Shown here: positions 1-5,626 of the stretch, one piece after another
Numbering within the stretch: position 1 is the first letter of the stretch
How the letters are laid out: each line of letters opens with the position of its first letter
NCBI GenBank assembly: GCA_900765105.1
Contig: CAAFQM010000216.1
Location: 1 to 5,954, forward strand
Reading direction: 5' to 3'
DNA length: 5,954 nucleotides
Source: an uncultured Faecalibacterium sp.
GTDB taxonomy: Bacteria; Bacillota; Clostridia; Oscillospirales; Ruminococcaceae
Made by a program: the position numbers and the translations under genes
Notes under the pieces: model-generated
Seen by the model: the letters and a program-made list of their open reading frames with translations, nothing else
Told to the model about the DNA's origin: nothing
Database searches by the model: none

Positions 1-299
1 TGGCGGCGGGTATACTCGCAGCTGAAGCTGTCGGAGCAGCAGCAGGCGCGGATGCCCTTGATCTTGTTGGCTGCCATGCTGATGCCCACGCCGGTGCCGC
101 AGAACAGCAGCGCCTTTTCGCACTCGCCGCTCACAACGGCGTCGCAGGCGGGCACGGCCATGTCGGGGTAGTCCACGCTGTCGGTGCTGTGGGTGCCGTA
201 GTCGATGTAGGCCACGCCCAGCTCGTCCAGATGAGCCTTGACAGCCTCTTTCAGTTCAAATCCGCCGTGGTCAGCGGCCAGTGCAATGGGTTTTGCCAT
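1..299 (-). CDS. rpiB: Ribose-5-phosphate isomerase B, C-terminus cut by window edge
   Basis: This enzyme interconverts ribose 5-phosphate and ribulose 5-phosphate in the cytoplasmic non-oxidative pentose phosphate pathway. The visible 99 residues begin MAKPIALAADHGGFELKE, the hallmark RpiB/LacA/LacB N-terminus (DHGG near residues 10-13). They include the FCGTGVGISMAANKIKGIRA block (66-85), where Cys67 is in the position of the catalytic cysteine of RpiB-type enzymes and GTG lines the phosphate site. The usual length is about 145-150 residues, so roughly a third lies beyond position 1. The ATG at 297-299 is fixed by an AGAAAGGACG ribosome site at 307-316. The gene starts 37 bases after the tsaB stop on the same strand with no terminator between, so it is probably the third gene of the tsaE-tsaB-rpiB unit. 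RpiB rather than LacA/B is inferred from the housekeeping context; the family is certain. Confidence 0.93.
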   Translation of the reverse strand, partial: MAKPIALAADHGGFELKEAVKAHLDELGVAYIDYGTHSTDSVDYPDMAVPACDAVVSGECEKALLFCGTGVGISMAANKIKGIRACCCSDSFSCEYTRR

Positions 300-336
300 G
301 GAAAAACGTCCTTTCTCTTGTAACGCGAACAATAAC

Positions 337-1053
337 TCAAGCTTTTTCTTTTTTTGCCGCAGCTTCGGCTGCAAGGCGCTCGGCGCGCTCCCGCTCGGCC
401 TGACTCAGGCGGTGATAGTCCGGCAGCAGCGCCTCGGGCAGAACTGCCTGCCCGGCCTTTGCCATCTTCTGCGCCGTCAGCGCCACGGCGGCAGCTCTGC
501 CGCACCGCAGGGCCGGGGGCGGTTCCAGCACGCCCGGCACACTGCCGTATTTATTATAGCACAGAGATGCGCCGTCACCAACAAAAAACAGAGGTTTTTT
601 GCAATTTTCTACAAAATCTGCTAAGTCTGCCGCGGCGCGGGCGTCATCGTCCAGCAGGCGGGCGTGGGTGGCAAGGTCGAAGGCGGCGCTGTACACCTGC
701 GCGCGGCGGGCGTCCAGCGCGCACAGCACGGTGCCCTCGCCGGTGTGGGCGGCGGCCAGTGCTTCCAGTGTGGACACCGGGGCACACAGCGTCTCCCGGG
801 GGAAAGCCAGTCCCTTGACGGCGGCCAGACCGATGCGCAGGCCGGTAAAGCTGCCGGGGCCGGCGTTGACGCCGTACAGGTCGATGTCGGCGCAGCTCAT
901 GCCGCACAGTTTCAGGCAGGTGTCGATCATGGGCATCAGCGTTTCGCTGTGGGTCATGCCCGCGTCCAGATAGACCTCGTACAGCAGGCGATCATCCTGC
1001 ACCAGGGCCACACCGGCGGTCTTGCCGGCGGTATCAACGGCCAGAATGTTCAT
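337..1053 (-). CDS. tsaB: tRNA t6A37 threonylcarbamoyltransferase complex dimerization subunit TsaB
   Basis: TsaB is the non-catalytic ASKHA-fold partner of TsaD. Together with TsaE they transfer threonylcarbamoyl from TC-AMP to A37 of ANN-decoding tRNAs in the cytoplasm. The 238-residue product has the family length and motifs: N-terminal MNILAVDTAG (1-10), the signature NAGPGSFTGLRIG (63-75), DARR (114-117), and a C-terminal PDYHRLSQAERER stretch (211-223) matching the usual PxYxR-x-AE ending. The tail after 223 is Ala/Glu/Lys-rich and probably helical. The ATG at 1051-1053 overlaps the last four bases of tsaE, indicating translational coupling, and is preceded by GAGGGGGTAACGCT. The frame stays open upstream to 1215, but that extension is Arg/Gly-rich tsaE shadow and lacks family similarity. 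rimI and tsaD, common next neighbours of tsaB, are absent; rpiB follows instead. Confidence 0.96.
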   Translation of the reverse strand: MNILAVDTAGKTAGVALVQDDRLLYEVYLDAGMTHSETLMPMIDTCLKLCGMSCADIDLYGVNAGPGSFTGLRIGLAAVKGLAFPRETLCAPVSTLEALAAAHTGEGTVLCALDARRAQVYSAAFDLATHARLLDDDARAAADLADFVENCKKPLFFVGDGASLCYNKYGSVPGVLEPPPALRCGRAAAVALTAQKMAKAGQAVLPEALLPDYHRLSQAERERAERLAAEAAAKKEKA

Positions 1054-1475
1054 AGCGTTACCCCCTCGATGGTGATCCTGCGGGTGTTCTCGTCCACGCG
1101 CTGGATGTCCACCCGGATGGGGTGCTCCAGCGCCAGCAGGTCGGCAAAGTTCTCGCTCCACTCGGCCGCTACGATGGCTCCCTCGTCCAGATAATCGTAA
1201 AAGCCTGCCGCGCACAGATCGTTCTCGGTGGAGATGCGGTACAGGTCAAAGTGGGCCAGCGGTTTCGGGCCGCGGTAATAGTTGACGATGGCGAAGGTGG
1301 GGCTGGTGACCGGGTCGGTGCAGCCAAGGCCCTCGGCCAGACCTTCGGTAAAGGCGGTCTTGCCTGCGCCCAGACCGCCCGTGAAGGCGATGAGCGCCCC
1401 GGGGGCCAGCGCGGCCGCCATGCGTTTGCCCAGCGCCACAGTCTCGGCGCGGGAATGGGTGATATATTCTGCCAT
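1050..1475 (-). CDS. tsaE: tRNA t6A37 biosynthesis ATPase TsaE
   Basis: TsaE is a small P-loop ATPase that binds the TsaB-TsaD dimer and is needed for repeated rounds of t6A37 formation. The 141-residue product shows Walker A GGLGAGKT (33-40), the family blocks VTSPTF (56-61) and HFDLYR (75-80), and the EWSEN segment (105-109), which in this family carries an acidic residue for nucleotide hydrolysis. I chose the ATG at 1473-1475 because a TGAGGTAAG ribosome site lies just upstream and family members start close to this point. An in-frame ATG 16 codons earlier (1521-1523) would put the start inside a terminator hairpin and has no ribosome site. The gene heads the tsaE-tsaB-rpiB unit and its stop overlaps the tsaB start. 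Confidence 0.96.
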   Translation of the reverse strand: MAEYITHSRAETVALGKRMAAALAPGALIAFTGGLGAGKTAFTEGLAEGLGCTDPVTSPTFAIVNYYRGPKPLAHFDLYRISTENDLCAAGFYDYLDEGAIVAAEWSENFADLLALEHPIRVDIQRVDENTRRITIEGVTL

Positions 1476-1494
1476 GAAGCTTACCTCATTGATC

Positions 1495-1528
1495 AAAAAA
1501 GGGATGGCAGAACGCTCTGCCATCCCTT
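1495..1528 (-). terminator. Intrinsic terminator of the secreted peptidase-like gene
   Basis: A perfect 11-bp stem (1501-1511 with 1516-1526, loop ACGC), extendable to 13 bp through A-T pairs, is followed on the minus strand by six T. It lies 37 bases past the stop of the gene at 1566-2762 and should end its transcript before tsaE. The plus-strand side has only TTAG after the stem, so termination in that direction is unlikely and would serve no gene. Confidence 0.85.
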
Positions 1529-1557
1529 AGTATAATATACTTTTTCAAAAAGCGCAA
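1529..1557 (-). promoter_or_regulatory. Probable promoter of the tsaE-tsaB-rpiB operon
   Basis: Read on the minus strand: -35 TTGCGC (1552-1557), 17-bp spacer, -10 TATACT (1529-1534). Transcription would start near 1522, within the right arm of the upstream gene's terminator hairpin, leaving a leader of about 47 bases before the tsaE ATG. No other promoter-like pair fits between the hairpin and tsaE. The -35 is imperfect, so this is a moderate call. Confidence 0.55.
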
Positions 1558-1565
1558 TGCCCGGG

Positions 1566-2762
1566 TCAGGCTGCCAGCTCGCCGTCCGCCTCGGTATAGG
1601 GGTTGGGCAGGGTGGCGGAGCGGCCGCCGCTGAGGACAAGGTAGGACGCCGACGCATGGGGCCGCTTGCCGCCCTGCGCATTGTACCAGAGGATATCGTC
1701 CGTGCCGTAAACCTCTTTTGCATAGTTCGCGGCGGCTTCCAGCGTTTCGCCCTCGATCATCCGGTTGACCATGGCCCACAGCATACTGCGGGAGTACACC
1801 GAGTACACGTTGTTCACATAGCCTGCCACAGCCTTTGCGCCCGCCGCCAGCAGCGCATCCGCGATGCCGGTGTCCACATGGCCGTTCTTGCCGTAGAACT
1901 CGCAGGTCTCGCTGAGCACGATGCCGTGGCCCCGGTAAGCGTTGCGGAAGAAGGCATCCGTTGCGGCATACATGCCGTTGATCTTCACCACACGGTGGCT
2001 CAGCAGGTCAAAACCGTAGCGCAGGTCGCTCCAGAAATCCGACTTTTCGGTGAGCAGGATCAGCGGTTCGGTGGCAGTCTTCTTGCGCAGCCAGCCGTAC
2101 TCGTAGGTGTAATATGCGCCGTGGGTGCTCAGGATGCACAGGTCGTAGCTGCCCATCCGGCGCAGGTCGGAGAGGGTGACGGTGGTGTCCAGATCCGTGT
2201 GCAGGCCCACCGAGTTCCAGTAGCTCTGCATGTAGGCGTAGTAGGGGTAACGGGTGCTGTTGACCGTGTTGTCAAAGGCGTAGTAGATGGCTGCGCTGCC
2301 CACCCGCTTGTTCTCGGCAAAGTCCTGCAGCTCTTCTTCCAGCCGGTCCGGCTGCAGGGTAACGGTGCCGTTCTCCTCGTCGGGGTCGGTAAGCAGGATG
2401 CCGCCCAGTGCGCCGCAGGCATAGCTGAAGCTGACCATGCCGTTTTCCTTGTCGGTGTACACCGAGCCTTTTTCCACAAGGCCCTGCTGCACCAGTGCAT
2501 CCAGCTGCTGCTGTGCGGCCTCGCTGCGCTGGGCCTGCGTCATCTGTTCAAAATCCTCGCTGTCGGTCAGCGCGGTGACGGCGGCGTCCGCCTGCCGCAT
2601 TTCTTTCACGTCCGAAGCGGTCAGGCTCTGCTGTGCGGCATTCAGGGCCGGGTCCTGCCCCTCTGCGGCAAAGGCCGCCGTGGGCAGCACAGCGGCCGCC
2701 ATGGCCAGTGCGCACACCGCGCAGACAAGACGCTTCCCGAGACGTTTCCAATGATCTGTCAT
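1566..2762 (-). CDS. Secreted caspase-fold (clan CD-like) cysteine peptidase-like protein
   Basis: The 398-residue product begins with a classical signal peptide: basic MTDHWKRLGKR, a hydrophobic core (about 12-27) and an AFA|AE cleavage site after residue 32. Residues 33-200 are acidic and Gln-rich with no family I recognise. Residues 205-315 resemble the caspase-fold peptidases (gingipain C25, CHAT, clostripain groups): a beta strand ending in STHG (His214), then a strand ending in LSETC (Cys287), followed by GIADALLAAGAKAVAGYVN (299-317) and a helix with MIEGETLEAAANYA (335-348). His-Gly followed about 70 residues later by x-x-Cys is the catalytic dyad pattern of that clan. This is read by eye; catalytic activity is inferred. 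The ATG at 2760-2762 has GGAGGAAATGGGAAT immediately upstream; an extension to 3059 is promoter and leader DNA. No sorting or anchor motif is seen at the C-terminus, so release is likely. It has its own promoter and terminator. Confidence 0.7.
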   Translation of the reverse strand: MTDHWKRLGKRLVCAVCALAMAAAVLPTAAFAAEGQDPALNAAQQSLTASDVKEMRQADAAVTALTDSEDFEQMTQAQRSEAAQQQLDALVQQGLVEKGSVYTDKENGMVSFSYACGALGGILLTDPDEENGTVTLQPDRLEEELQDFAENKRVGSAAIYYAFDNTVNSTRYPYYAYMQSYWNSVGLHTDLDTTVTLSDLRRMGSYDLCILSTHGAYYTYEYGWLRKKTATEPLILLTEKSDFWSDLRYGFDLLSHRVVKINGMYAATDAFFRNAYRGHGIVLSETCEFYGKNGHVDTGIADALLAAGAKAVAGYVNNVYSVYSRSMLWAMVNRMIEGETLEAAANYAKEVYGTDDILWYNAQGGKRPHASASYLVLSGGRSATLPNPYTEADGELAA

Positions 2763-2851
2763 ATTCCCATTTCCTCCGGGGCGGCACACGATCGCACGCC
2801 CCTTTTCGGCAGGGCAGCCGCCCGGATGGCGGCTCCGGCCCTGCATTTTCC

Positions 2852-2875
2852 CACGGCGGAAAAGCTCCGCCCGTG
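2852..2875 (-). other. 5' leader hairpin of the peptidase-like mRNA
   Basis: GGCGGA (2855-2860) pairs with TCCGCC (2866-2871) across a 5-base loop, and CAC (2852-2854) pairs with GTG (2873-2875) across one bulged C. The hairpin lies at the predicted 5' end of the minus-strand transcript (start near 2876), where it could stabilise the roughly 110-base leader. The role is inferred. Confidence 0.4.
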
Positions 2876-2882
2876 TATACTC

Positions 2883-2911
2883 ATTGTAGATTGTCCCCCA
2901 GGCTTTGTCAA
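2883..2911 (-). promoter_or_regulatory. Strong promoter of the secreted peptidase-like gene
   Basis: On the minus strand the perfect -35 TTGACA (2906-2911) is followed after 17 bp by -10 TACAAT (2883-2888), five of six consensus bases. The expected start is near 2876, giving a leader of about 114 bases before the ATG at 2762. The promoter lies divergent to that of the SEDS gene. Confidence 0.85.
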
Positions 2912-2952
2912 GCTTCCCGCCGGGATTTTTCAAAGCTGTCACAATGGCCGCA

Positions 2953-2981
2953 TTGCATTCCCCTGCCGGGGTGTGTATAAT
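2953..2981 (+). promoter_or_regulatory. Promoter of the SEDS-family gene
   Basis: -35 TTGCAT (2953-2958), 17-bp spacer, perfect -10 TATAAT (2976-2981). Transcription should start near 2988, leaving about 54 bases before the TTG start at 3042. The divergent peptidase promoter ends at 2911, so the two -35 elements are about 41 bp apart. Confidence 0.8.
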
Positions 2982-3000
2982 AAGGATAAACTGGGTTTTT

Positions 3001-3025
3001 GTTGCCCGGTGTGCAACTGTTTTTT
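3001..3025 (+). promoter_or_regulatory. Small leader hairpin with U tract, possible attenuator
   Basis: GTTGC (3001-3005) pairs with GCAAC (3013-3017) over a 7-base loop and is followed two bases later by six T (3020-3025), directly before the ribosome site AAAGGTGG of the SEDS gene. The 5-bp stem is short for an efficient terminator, so a regulatory role is only a possibility. Confidence 0.25.
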
Positions 3026-3041
3026 GAAAGGTGGTGCTTTC

Positions 3042-4259
3042 TTGGAAAGCATTCGGCAATATTTCAAACGAACCGACAAAGTTTATCTCTTTTTGTGCAT
3101 CTTCAGCAGCACCATGGCCGTGGTGGCGCTGGCGTCATGGGCCACCAAGCAGGGCAGCGGCTTTGCGGTGGACGAGGTGACCGGCGCTGTCACCGGCATC
3201 GGCGACTACCGCCGTGCGCTGGTGCAGGCGGGCGCAGCCGTCATCGGCCTTGTGATCGCGCTGCTGCTGTCCTGCATCGACTACCGCAGCCTTGTCAAGG
3301 TGTGGCCGGTGCATGTGGCGGTGACGTGGGGTCTGGTGCTGCCCACCCTGTTCATCCGCAACGTGACCATCGGCCCGCTGACCATCGGCTACAACGCGGG
3401 CGATACCGACAACTACTCGTGGTACAAGCTGGCAGGCTTCACCTTCCAGCCCACAGAGCTGGCAAAGATCAGCTTTATCCTGACCTTTGCCATGCACCTG
3501 AACAACGTGCGCAGCCGCATCAACGAGCCGAAGGAACTGGGCAAGCTGCTGCTGCACCTGCTGGTGCCCATCGCCATCATCCATGTGCAGGGCGACGACG
3601 GCACCGCTATTATTTATGGTATCATCGGCTGCAGCATGATGTTTGCCGCCGGGCTGAGCTGGAAGTATATCCTGGCGGCTGTCTCGGCGGCGGGCGCGGC
3701 AGTGGCCGTGGCCTTTGCCTTTTTCAGCGATAAGATCGGCAAGGGCTACCAGTGGTACCGCATCCTCGCGGTCATCGACCCTGAGAACACCACCGGCTGG
3801 GCACCCAACGAAGCCACATGGAAGAACATCATCTACCAGCAGCAGCGCGGCGAGATCGCCATCGGCTCGGGAGGCATCTTCGGCAACGGGCTGTTCGGGG
3901 GGCGGTTCTACAGCGTGCCCAACGCCCACAACGACTTCATCCTCAGCTGGATGGGCAACGCCCTCGGCTTTGTGGGGCTGTGCATCGTGCTGGGGGTGCT
4001 GCTGGCGCTGGTCATCAAGACCTTTGCCACCGGTGCCCGCAGCGAAGACCTGCTGGGCAGCTACATCTGCGCGGGCATCGGCGGCGCGCTGATGGCGCAG
4101 ATCGCGGTGAACGTGGGCATGAACCTGCGGGTGCTGCCGGTCATCGGCGTCACCCTGCCTTTCTACTCGGCGGGCGGCAGCTCGGTGCTCATGCTGTATA
4201 TCTGCGTCGGATTAGTACTGTCTGTTTATATACACAATACCAAGAGCCTGTTCGGGTAA
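3042..4259 (+). CDS. FtsW/RodA/SpoVE (SEDS) family peptidoglycan polymerase-like membrane protein
   Basis: SEDS proteins polymerise lipid II into glycan strands in the membrane, usually with a class B penicillin-binding protein. The 405-residue product has about ten hydrophobic segments. It keeps the family blocks SWYKLAGFTFQPTELAK (126-142), DDGTAIIYG (185-193), IAIGSGGIFGNGLF (272-285), HNDFI (296-300, Asp298 in the position of the essential SEDS aspartate) and LPFYSAGGSS (372-381). Oddities: the usual PExHTDF...EELG stretch reads PNAHNDFILSWMGNALG, so the conserved acidic residues around the essential Asp are lost. Start: TTG at 3042-3044 behind AAAGGTGG (3027-3034); the frame is open far upstream but only as antisense of the secreted-protein gene. 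It is a single-gene unit with no class B PBP beside it. Whether it acts as RodA, FtsW or SpoVE cannot be told from the sequence. Confidence 0.93.
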   Translation: MESIRQYFKRTDKVYLFLCIFSSTMAVVALASWATKQGSGFAVDEVTGAVTGIGDYRRALVQAGAAVIGLVIALLLSCIDYRSLVKVWPVHVAVTWGLVLPTLFIRNVTIGPLTIGYNAGDTDNYSWYKLAGFTFQPTELAKISFILTFAMHLNNVRSRINEPKELGKLLLHLLVPIAIIHVQGDDGTAIIYGIIGCSMMFAAGLSWKYILAAVSAAGAAVAVAFAFFSDKIGKGYQWYRILAVIDPENTTGWAPNEATWKNIIYQQQRGEIAIGSGGIFGNGLFGGRFYSVPNAHNDFILSWMGNALGFVGLCIVLGVLLALVIKTFATGARSEDLLGSYICAGIGGALMAQIAVNVGMNLRVLPVIGVTLPFYSAGGSSVLMLYICVGLVLSVYIHNTKSLFG

Positions 4260-4288
4260 GTGCCCGGGCAGGGAGATCCCCTCAACGC

Positions 4289-4330
4289 AAAAACGCCTCT
4301 GCATCGAAAACTTTCTGCAGAGGCGTTTTC
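4289..4330. terminator. Bidirectional terminator between the SEDS gene and argF
   Basis: A perfect 14-bp stem (4290-4303 with 4316-4329) encloses a 12-base loop. The plus strand ends the stem in GTTTTC and the minus strand in GTTTTTGCG, so it can stop both convergent transcripts. It lies 31 bases after the SEDS stop and 14 bases after the argF stop. Confidence 0.9.
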
Positions 4331-4342
4331 CATATCACGCAG

Positions 4343-5338
4343 TTACTTCTCGTACCCCAGCGTTGCGGCCATGACGGCCTTGATGGTGTGCATCCGGTTC
4401 TCGGCTTCGTCGAACACGATGCTCTGGGGGCCTTCGAACACCTCGTCGGTCACCTCCATGGCGTCGCGGCCAAAGCGCTCGCCCATCTCCTTGCCCACAG
4501 TGGTCTTGTGGTCGTGGAAGGCGGGCAGGCAGTGCATGAACACGGCGTGGGGGCCAGCAATGTCCATCAGCTGCTGGTTGATCTGGTAGGCGGACAGGTC
4601 GTTGATGCGCTCGGCCCAGACCTCCACCGGCTCGCCCATGGAGACCCACACGTCGGTGTAGAGCACGTCAGCGCCCTTGGCTGCCTTGGCGGGGTCCTCT
4701 TCAAAGGAGATGGTCGCGCCGGTCTGGGCGGCAATGGCCTGACACTGTGCCACAAGGGCCGGGTCCGGCTGGTACTTTTTGGGGGCACAGGCGGTGAAGT
4801 TCAGGCCCATCTTGGCGCAGCCCACCATCAGGCTGTTGCCCATGTTATAGCGGGCGTCGCCGAAGTAGACGAAGCGGATGCCCTTCAGCTTGCCGAAGTG
4901 CTCCCGGATGGTGAGGAAGTCGGCCAGGATCTGGGTGGGGTGGAACTCGTTGGTCAGGCCGTTCCACACGGGGACACCGGCGTAGCGGGCAAGGTCCTCC
5001 ACGATCTGCTGGCCGTAGCCGCGGTACTCGATGCCGTCAAACATGCGGCCCAGCACCCGGGCGGTGTCGGCGATGGACTCCTTCTTGCCGATCTGGCTGC
5101 CGGAGGGGTCGAGGTAGGTCACTTCCATGCCCAGATCGTGGGCGGCGACCTCAAAGCTGCAGCGGGTGCGGGTGGAGGTCTTTTCAAAGATCAGGGCGAT
5201 GTTCTTGCCGTGGAGCTGGTCGTGGGCGATGCCGGCCTTCTTTTTGGCCTTGAGGTCTGCGGCCAGGTCGAGCAGTTCTTCGATCTCGGCGGGGGTGTAA
5301 TCCAGAAGCTTGAGGAAGCTGCGGTTTTTCAGGCTCAT
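4343..5338 (-). CDS. argF: Ornithine carbamoyltransferase
   Basis: This enzyme condenses carbamoyl phosphate with ornithine to citrulline in arginine biosynthesis; the arginine deiminase pathway uses the reverse reaction. The 331-residue length is standard. Visible motifs: carbamoyl-phosphate loop STRTR (55-59), FHPTQ (132-136), ornithine-binding SMGE (233-236), and HCLPAFHD (269-276) containing the catalytic Cys270, plus Arg315 near the C-terminus. The ATG at 5336-5338 follows GAGAGGAAAATATACA. The gene stands alone with its own promoter and terminator and without arginine deiminase or carbamate kinase. A near-consensus ARG box in its leader favours the biosynthetic, arginine-repressed role, hence argF; the N-terminal blocks (FEKTSTRTR, LDPSGSQIGKKES, VLGRMFDGIEYRG) are equally typical of ArcB, so the catabolic assignment is the main alternative. 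Confidence 0.96.
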   Translation of the reverse strand: MSLKNRSFLKLLDYTPAEIEELLDLAADLKAKKKAGIAHDQLHGKNIALIFEKTSTRTRCSFEVAAHDLGMEVTYLDPSGSQIGKKESIADTARVLGRMFDGIEYRGYGQQIVEDLARYAGVPVWNGLTNEFHPTQILADFLTIREHFGKLKGIRFVYFGDARYNMGNSLMVGCAKMGLNFTACAPKKYQPDPALVAQCQAIAAQTGATISFEEDPAKAAKGADVLYTDVWVSMGEPVEVWAERINDLSAYQINQQLMDIAGPHAVFMHCLPAFHDHKTTVGKEMGERFGRDAMEVTDEVFEGPQSIVFDEAENRMHTIKAVMAATLGYEK

Positions 5339-5366
5339 TGTATATTTTCCTCTCTATGCAAATATT

Positions 5367-5384
5367 ATTGAATATTTATTCGAA
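5367..5384. promoter_or_regulatory. ARG box (ArgR/AhrC operator) of argF
   Basis: The core TGAATATTTATTCG (5369-5382) matches the ARG-box core TGAATWWWWATTCA at 13 of 14 positions. It lies a few bases downstream of the predicted argF start point (about 5388), where bound ArgR would block transcription when arginine is plentiful. It overlaps an AAATATT/AATATTT inverted repeat (5360-5366 with 5371-5377). Only one clear box is seen; adjacent second boxes are common in known operators. Confidence 0.72.
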
Positions 5385-5394
5385 GCATATCACT

Positions 5395-5423
5395 ATTATA
5401 GTACAAGAGAGGTTACAGGTCAA
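5395..5423 (-). promoter_or_regulatory. Strong sigma-A type promoter of argF
   Basis: On the minus strand: -35 TTGACC (5418-5423), exactly 17 bp, then perfect -10 TATAAT (5395-5400). The leader of about 50 bases to the ATG at 5338 contains the ARG box. The promoter is divergent from the small-peptide promoter, with 25 bp between the two -35 elements. Confidence 0.88.
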
Positions 5424-5437
5424 GGGGAAGGCTTCGC

Positions 5438-5466
5438 CCTGTCGGAAATTGCAACGGCCTGTCGGA
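5438..5466 (+). repeat. Direct repeat CCTGTCGGA flanking the toxin -35 element
   Basis: CCTGTCGGA occurs at 5438-5446 and 5458-5466, start to start 20 bp, so both copies fall on the same helix face on either side of TTGCAA. This spacing is what a dimeric repressor or activator site often shows, but no known operator is recognised and the match could be a local duplication. Confidence 0.45.
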
Positions 5467-5477
5467 TATGCTATAAT
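5449..5477 (+). promoter_or_regulatory. Promoter of the 32-residue peptide gene
   Basis: -35 TTGCAA (5449-5454), 17-bp spacer, perfect -10 TATAAT (5472-5477) preceded by TGC, an extended -10. Predicted start near 5484, giving a leader of about 42 bases. It should be strong and constitutive unless controlled by the flanking direct repeat. Confidence 0.85.
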
Positions 5478-5525
5478 AAATGCGCTGCCCTTCTCCAATC
5501 TGGCAACAGAAAGGAGGTGAGCTGC

Positions 5526-5624
5526 ATGGCTCAGATTCTGACCGATTTTGTTATGGCTGTCGCAGCGCAGGTAGTAGCCTACTATCTGTGCAAGTGGCTT
5601 GACAACCATCATAAGGGCAGGTAA
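5526..5624 (+). CDS. 32-residue membrane peptide, candidate type I toxin
   Basis: The product begins MAQILTDFVMAVAAQVVAYY and ends LCKWLDNHHKGR. It has one predicted membrane segment (about residues 4-24) and a short charged tail. This is the layout of Fst/Ldr-type toxins, which insert into the inner membrane and depolarise it; the W-L-D then charged ending resembles Fst-group ends, but I do not recognise a named family. A near-perfect ribosome site, AAAGGAGGTGA (5510-5520), sits 5 bases before the ATG, and the extended -10 promoter is strong, so expression would be high unless checked. The start and ribosome site are covered by sequence complementary to a predicted convergent RNA (see 5627-5715). 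The frame is open upstream to 5310, but that part overlaps promoter DNA. Toxicity is inferred. Alternative: an ordinary small membrane peptide with incidental repeats. Confidence 0.8.
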   Translation: MAQILTDFVMAVAAQVVAYYLCKWLDNHHKGR

Positions 5625-5626
5625 GC

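Noticed and set aside
1054..1215. N-terminal extension of TsaB
   Set aside because: The extension overlaps tsaE in another frame and is Arg/Gly-rich; the family start MNILAVDTAG with its own ribosome site is at 1053.
2915..2930. TCCCG-C-CGGGA followed by five T as a terminator
   Set aside because: The central loop would be one base; a realistic fold has a 3-bp stem, and the site lies upstream of the SEDS promoter.
1557..3041. Long plus-strand open frame upstream of and continuous with the SEDS gene
   Set aside because: It is antisense to the well-supported secreted protein gene, has no ribosome site at its start, and the SEDS family begins at the TTG at 3042. High GC keeps the opposite frame free of stops.
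2763..3059. N-terminal extension of the secreted peptidase-like protein
   Set aside because: It would cover the promoter and leader; the ATG at 2762 has a strong ribosome site and begins a proper signal peptide.
3135..3929. Minus-strand frame of 264 codons inside the SEDS gene
   Set aside because: It is antisense to a clear membrane protein gene, its product is His/Asp/Ala-rich without motifs, and no ribosome site is seen.
3818..5371. Plus-strand frame of 517 codons across the end of the SEDS gene and argF
   Set aside because: It runs out of frame over the SEDS gene, through a terminator and antisense to argF; the product is low-complexity His/Gly/Val-rich.
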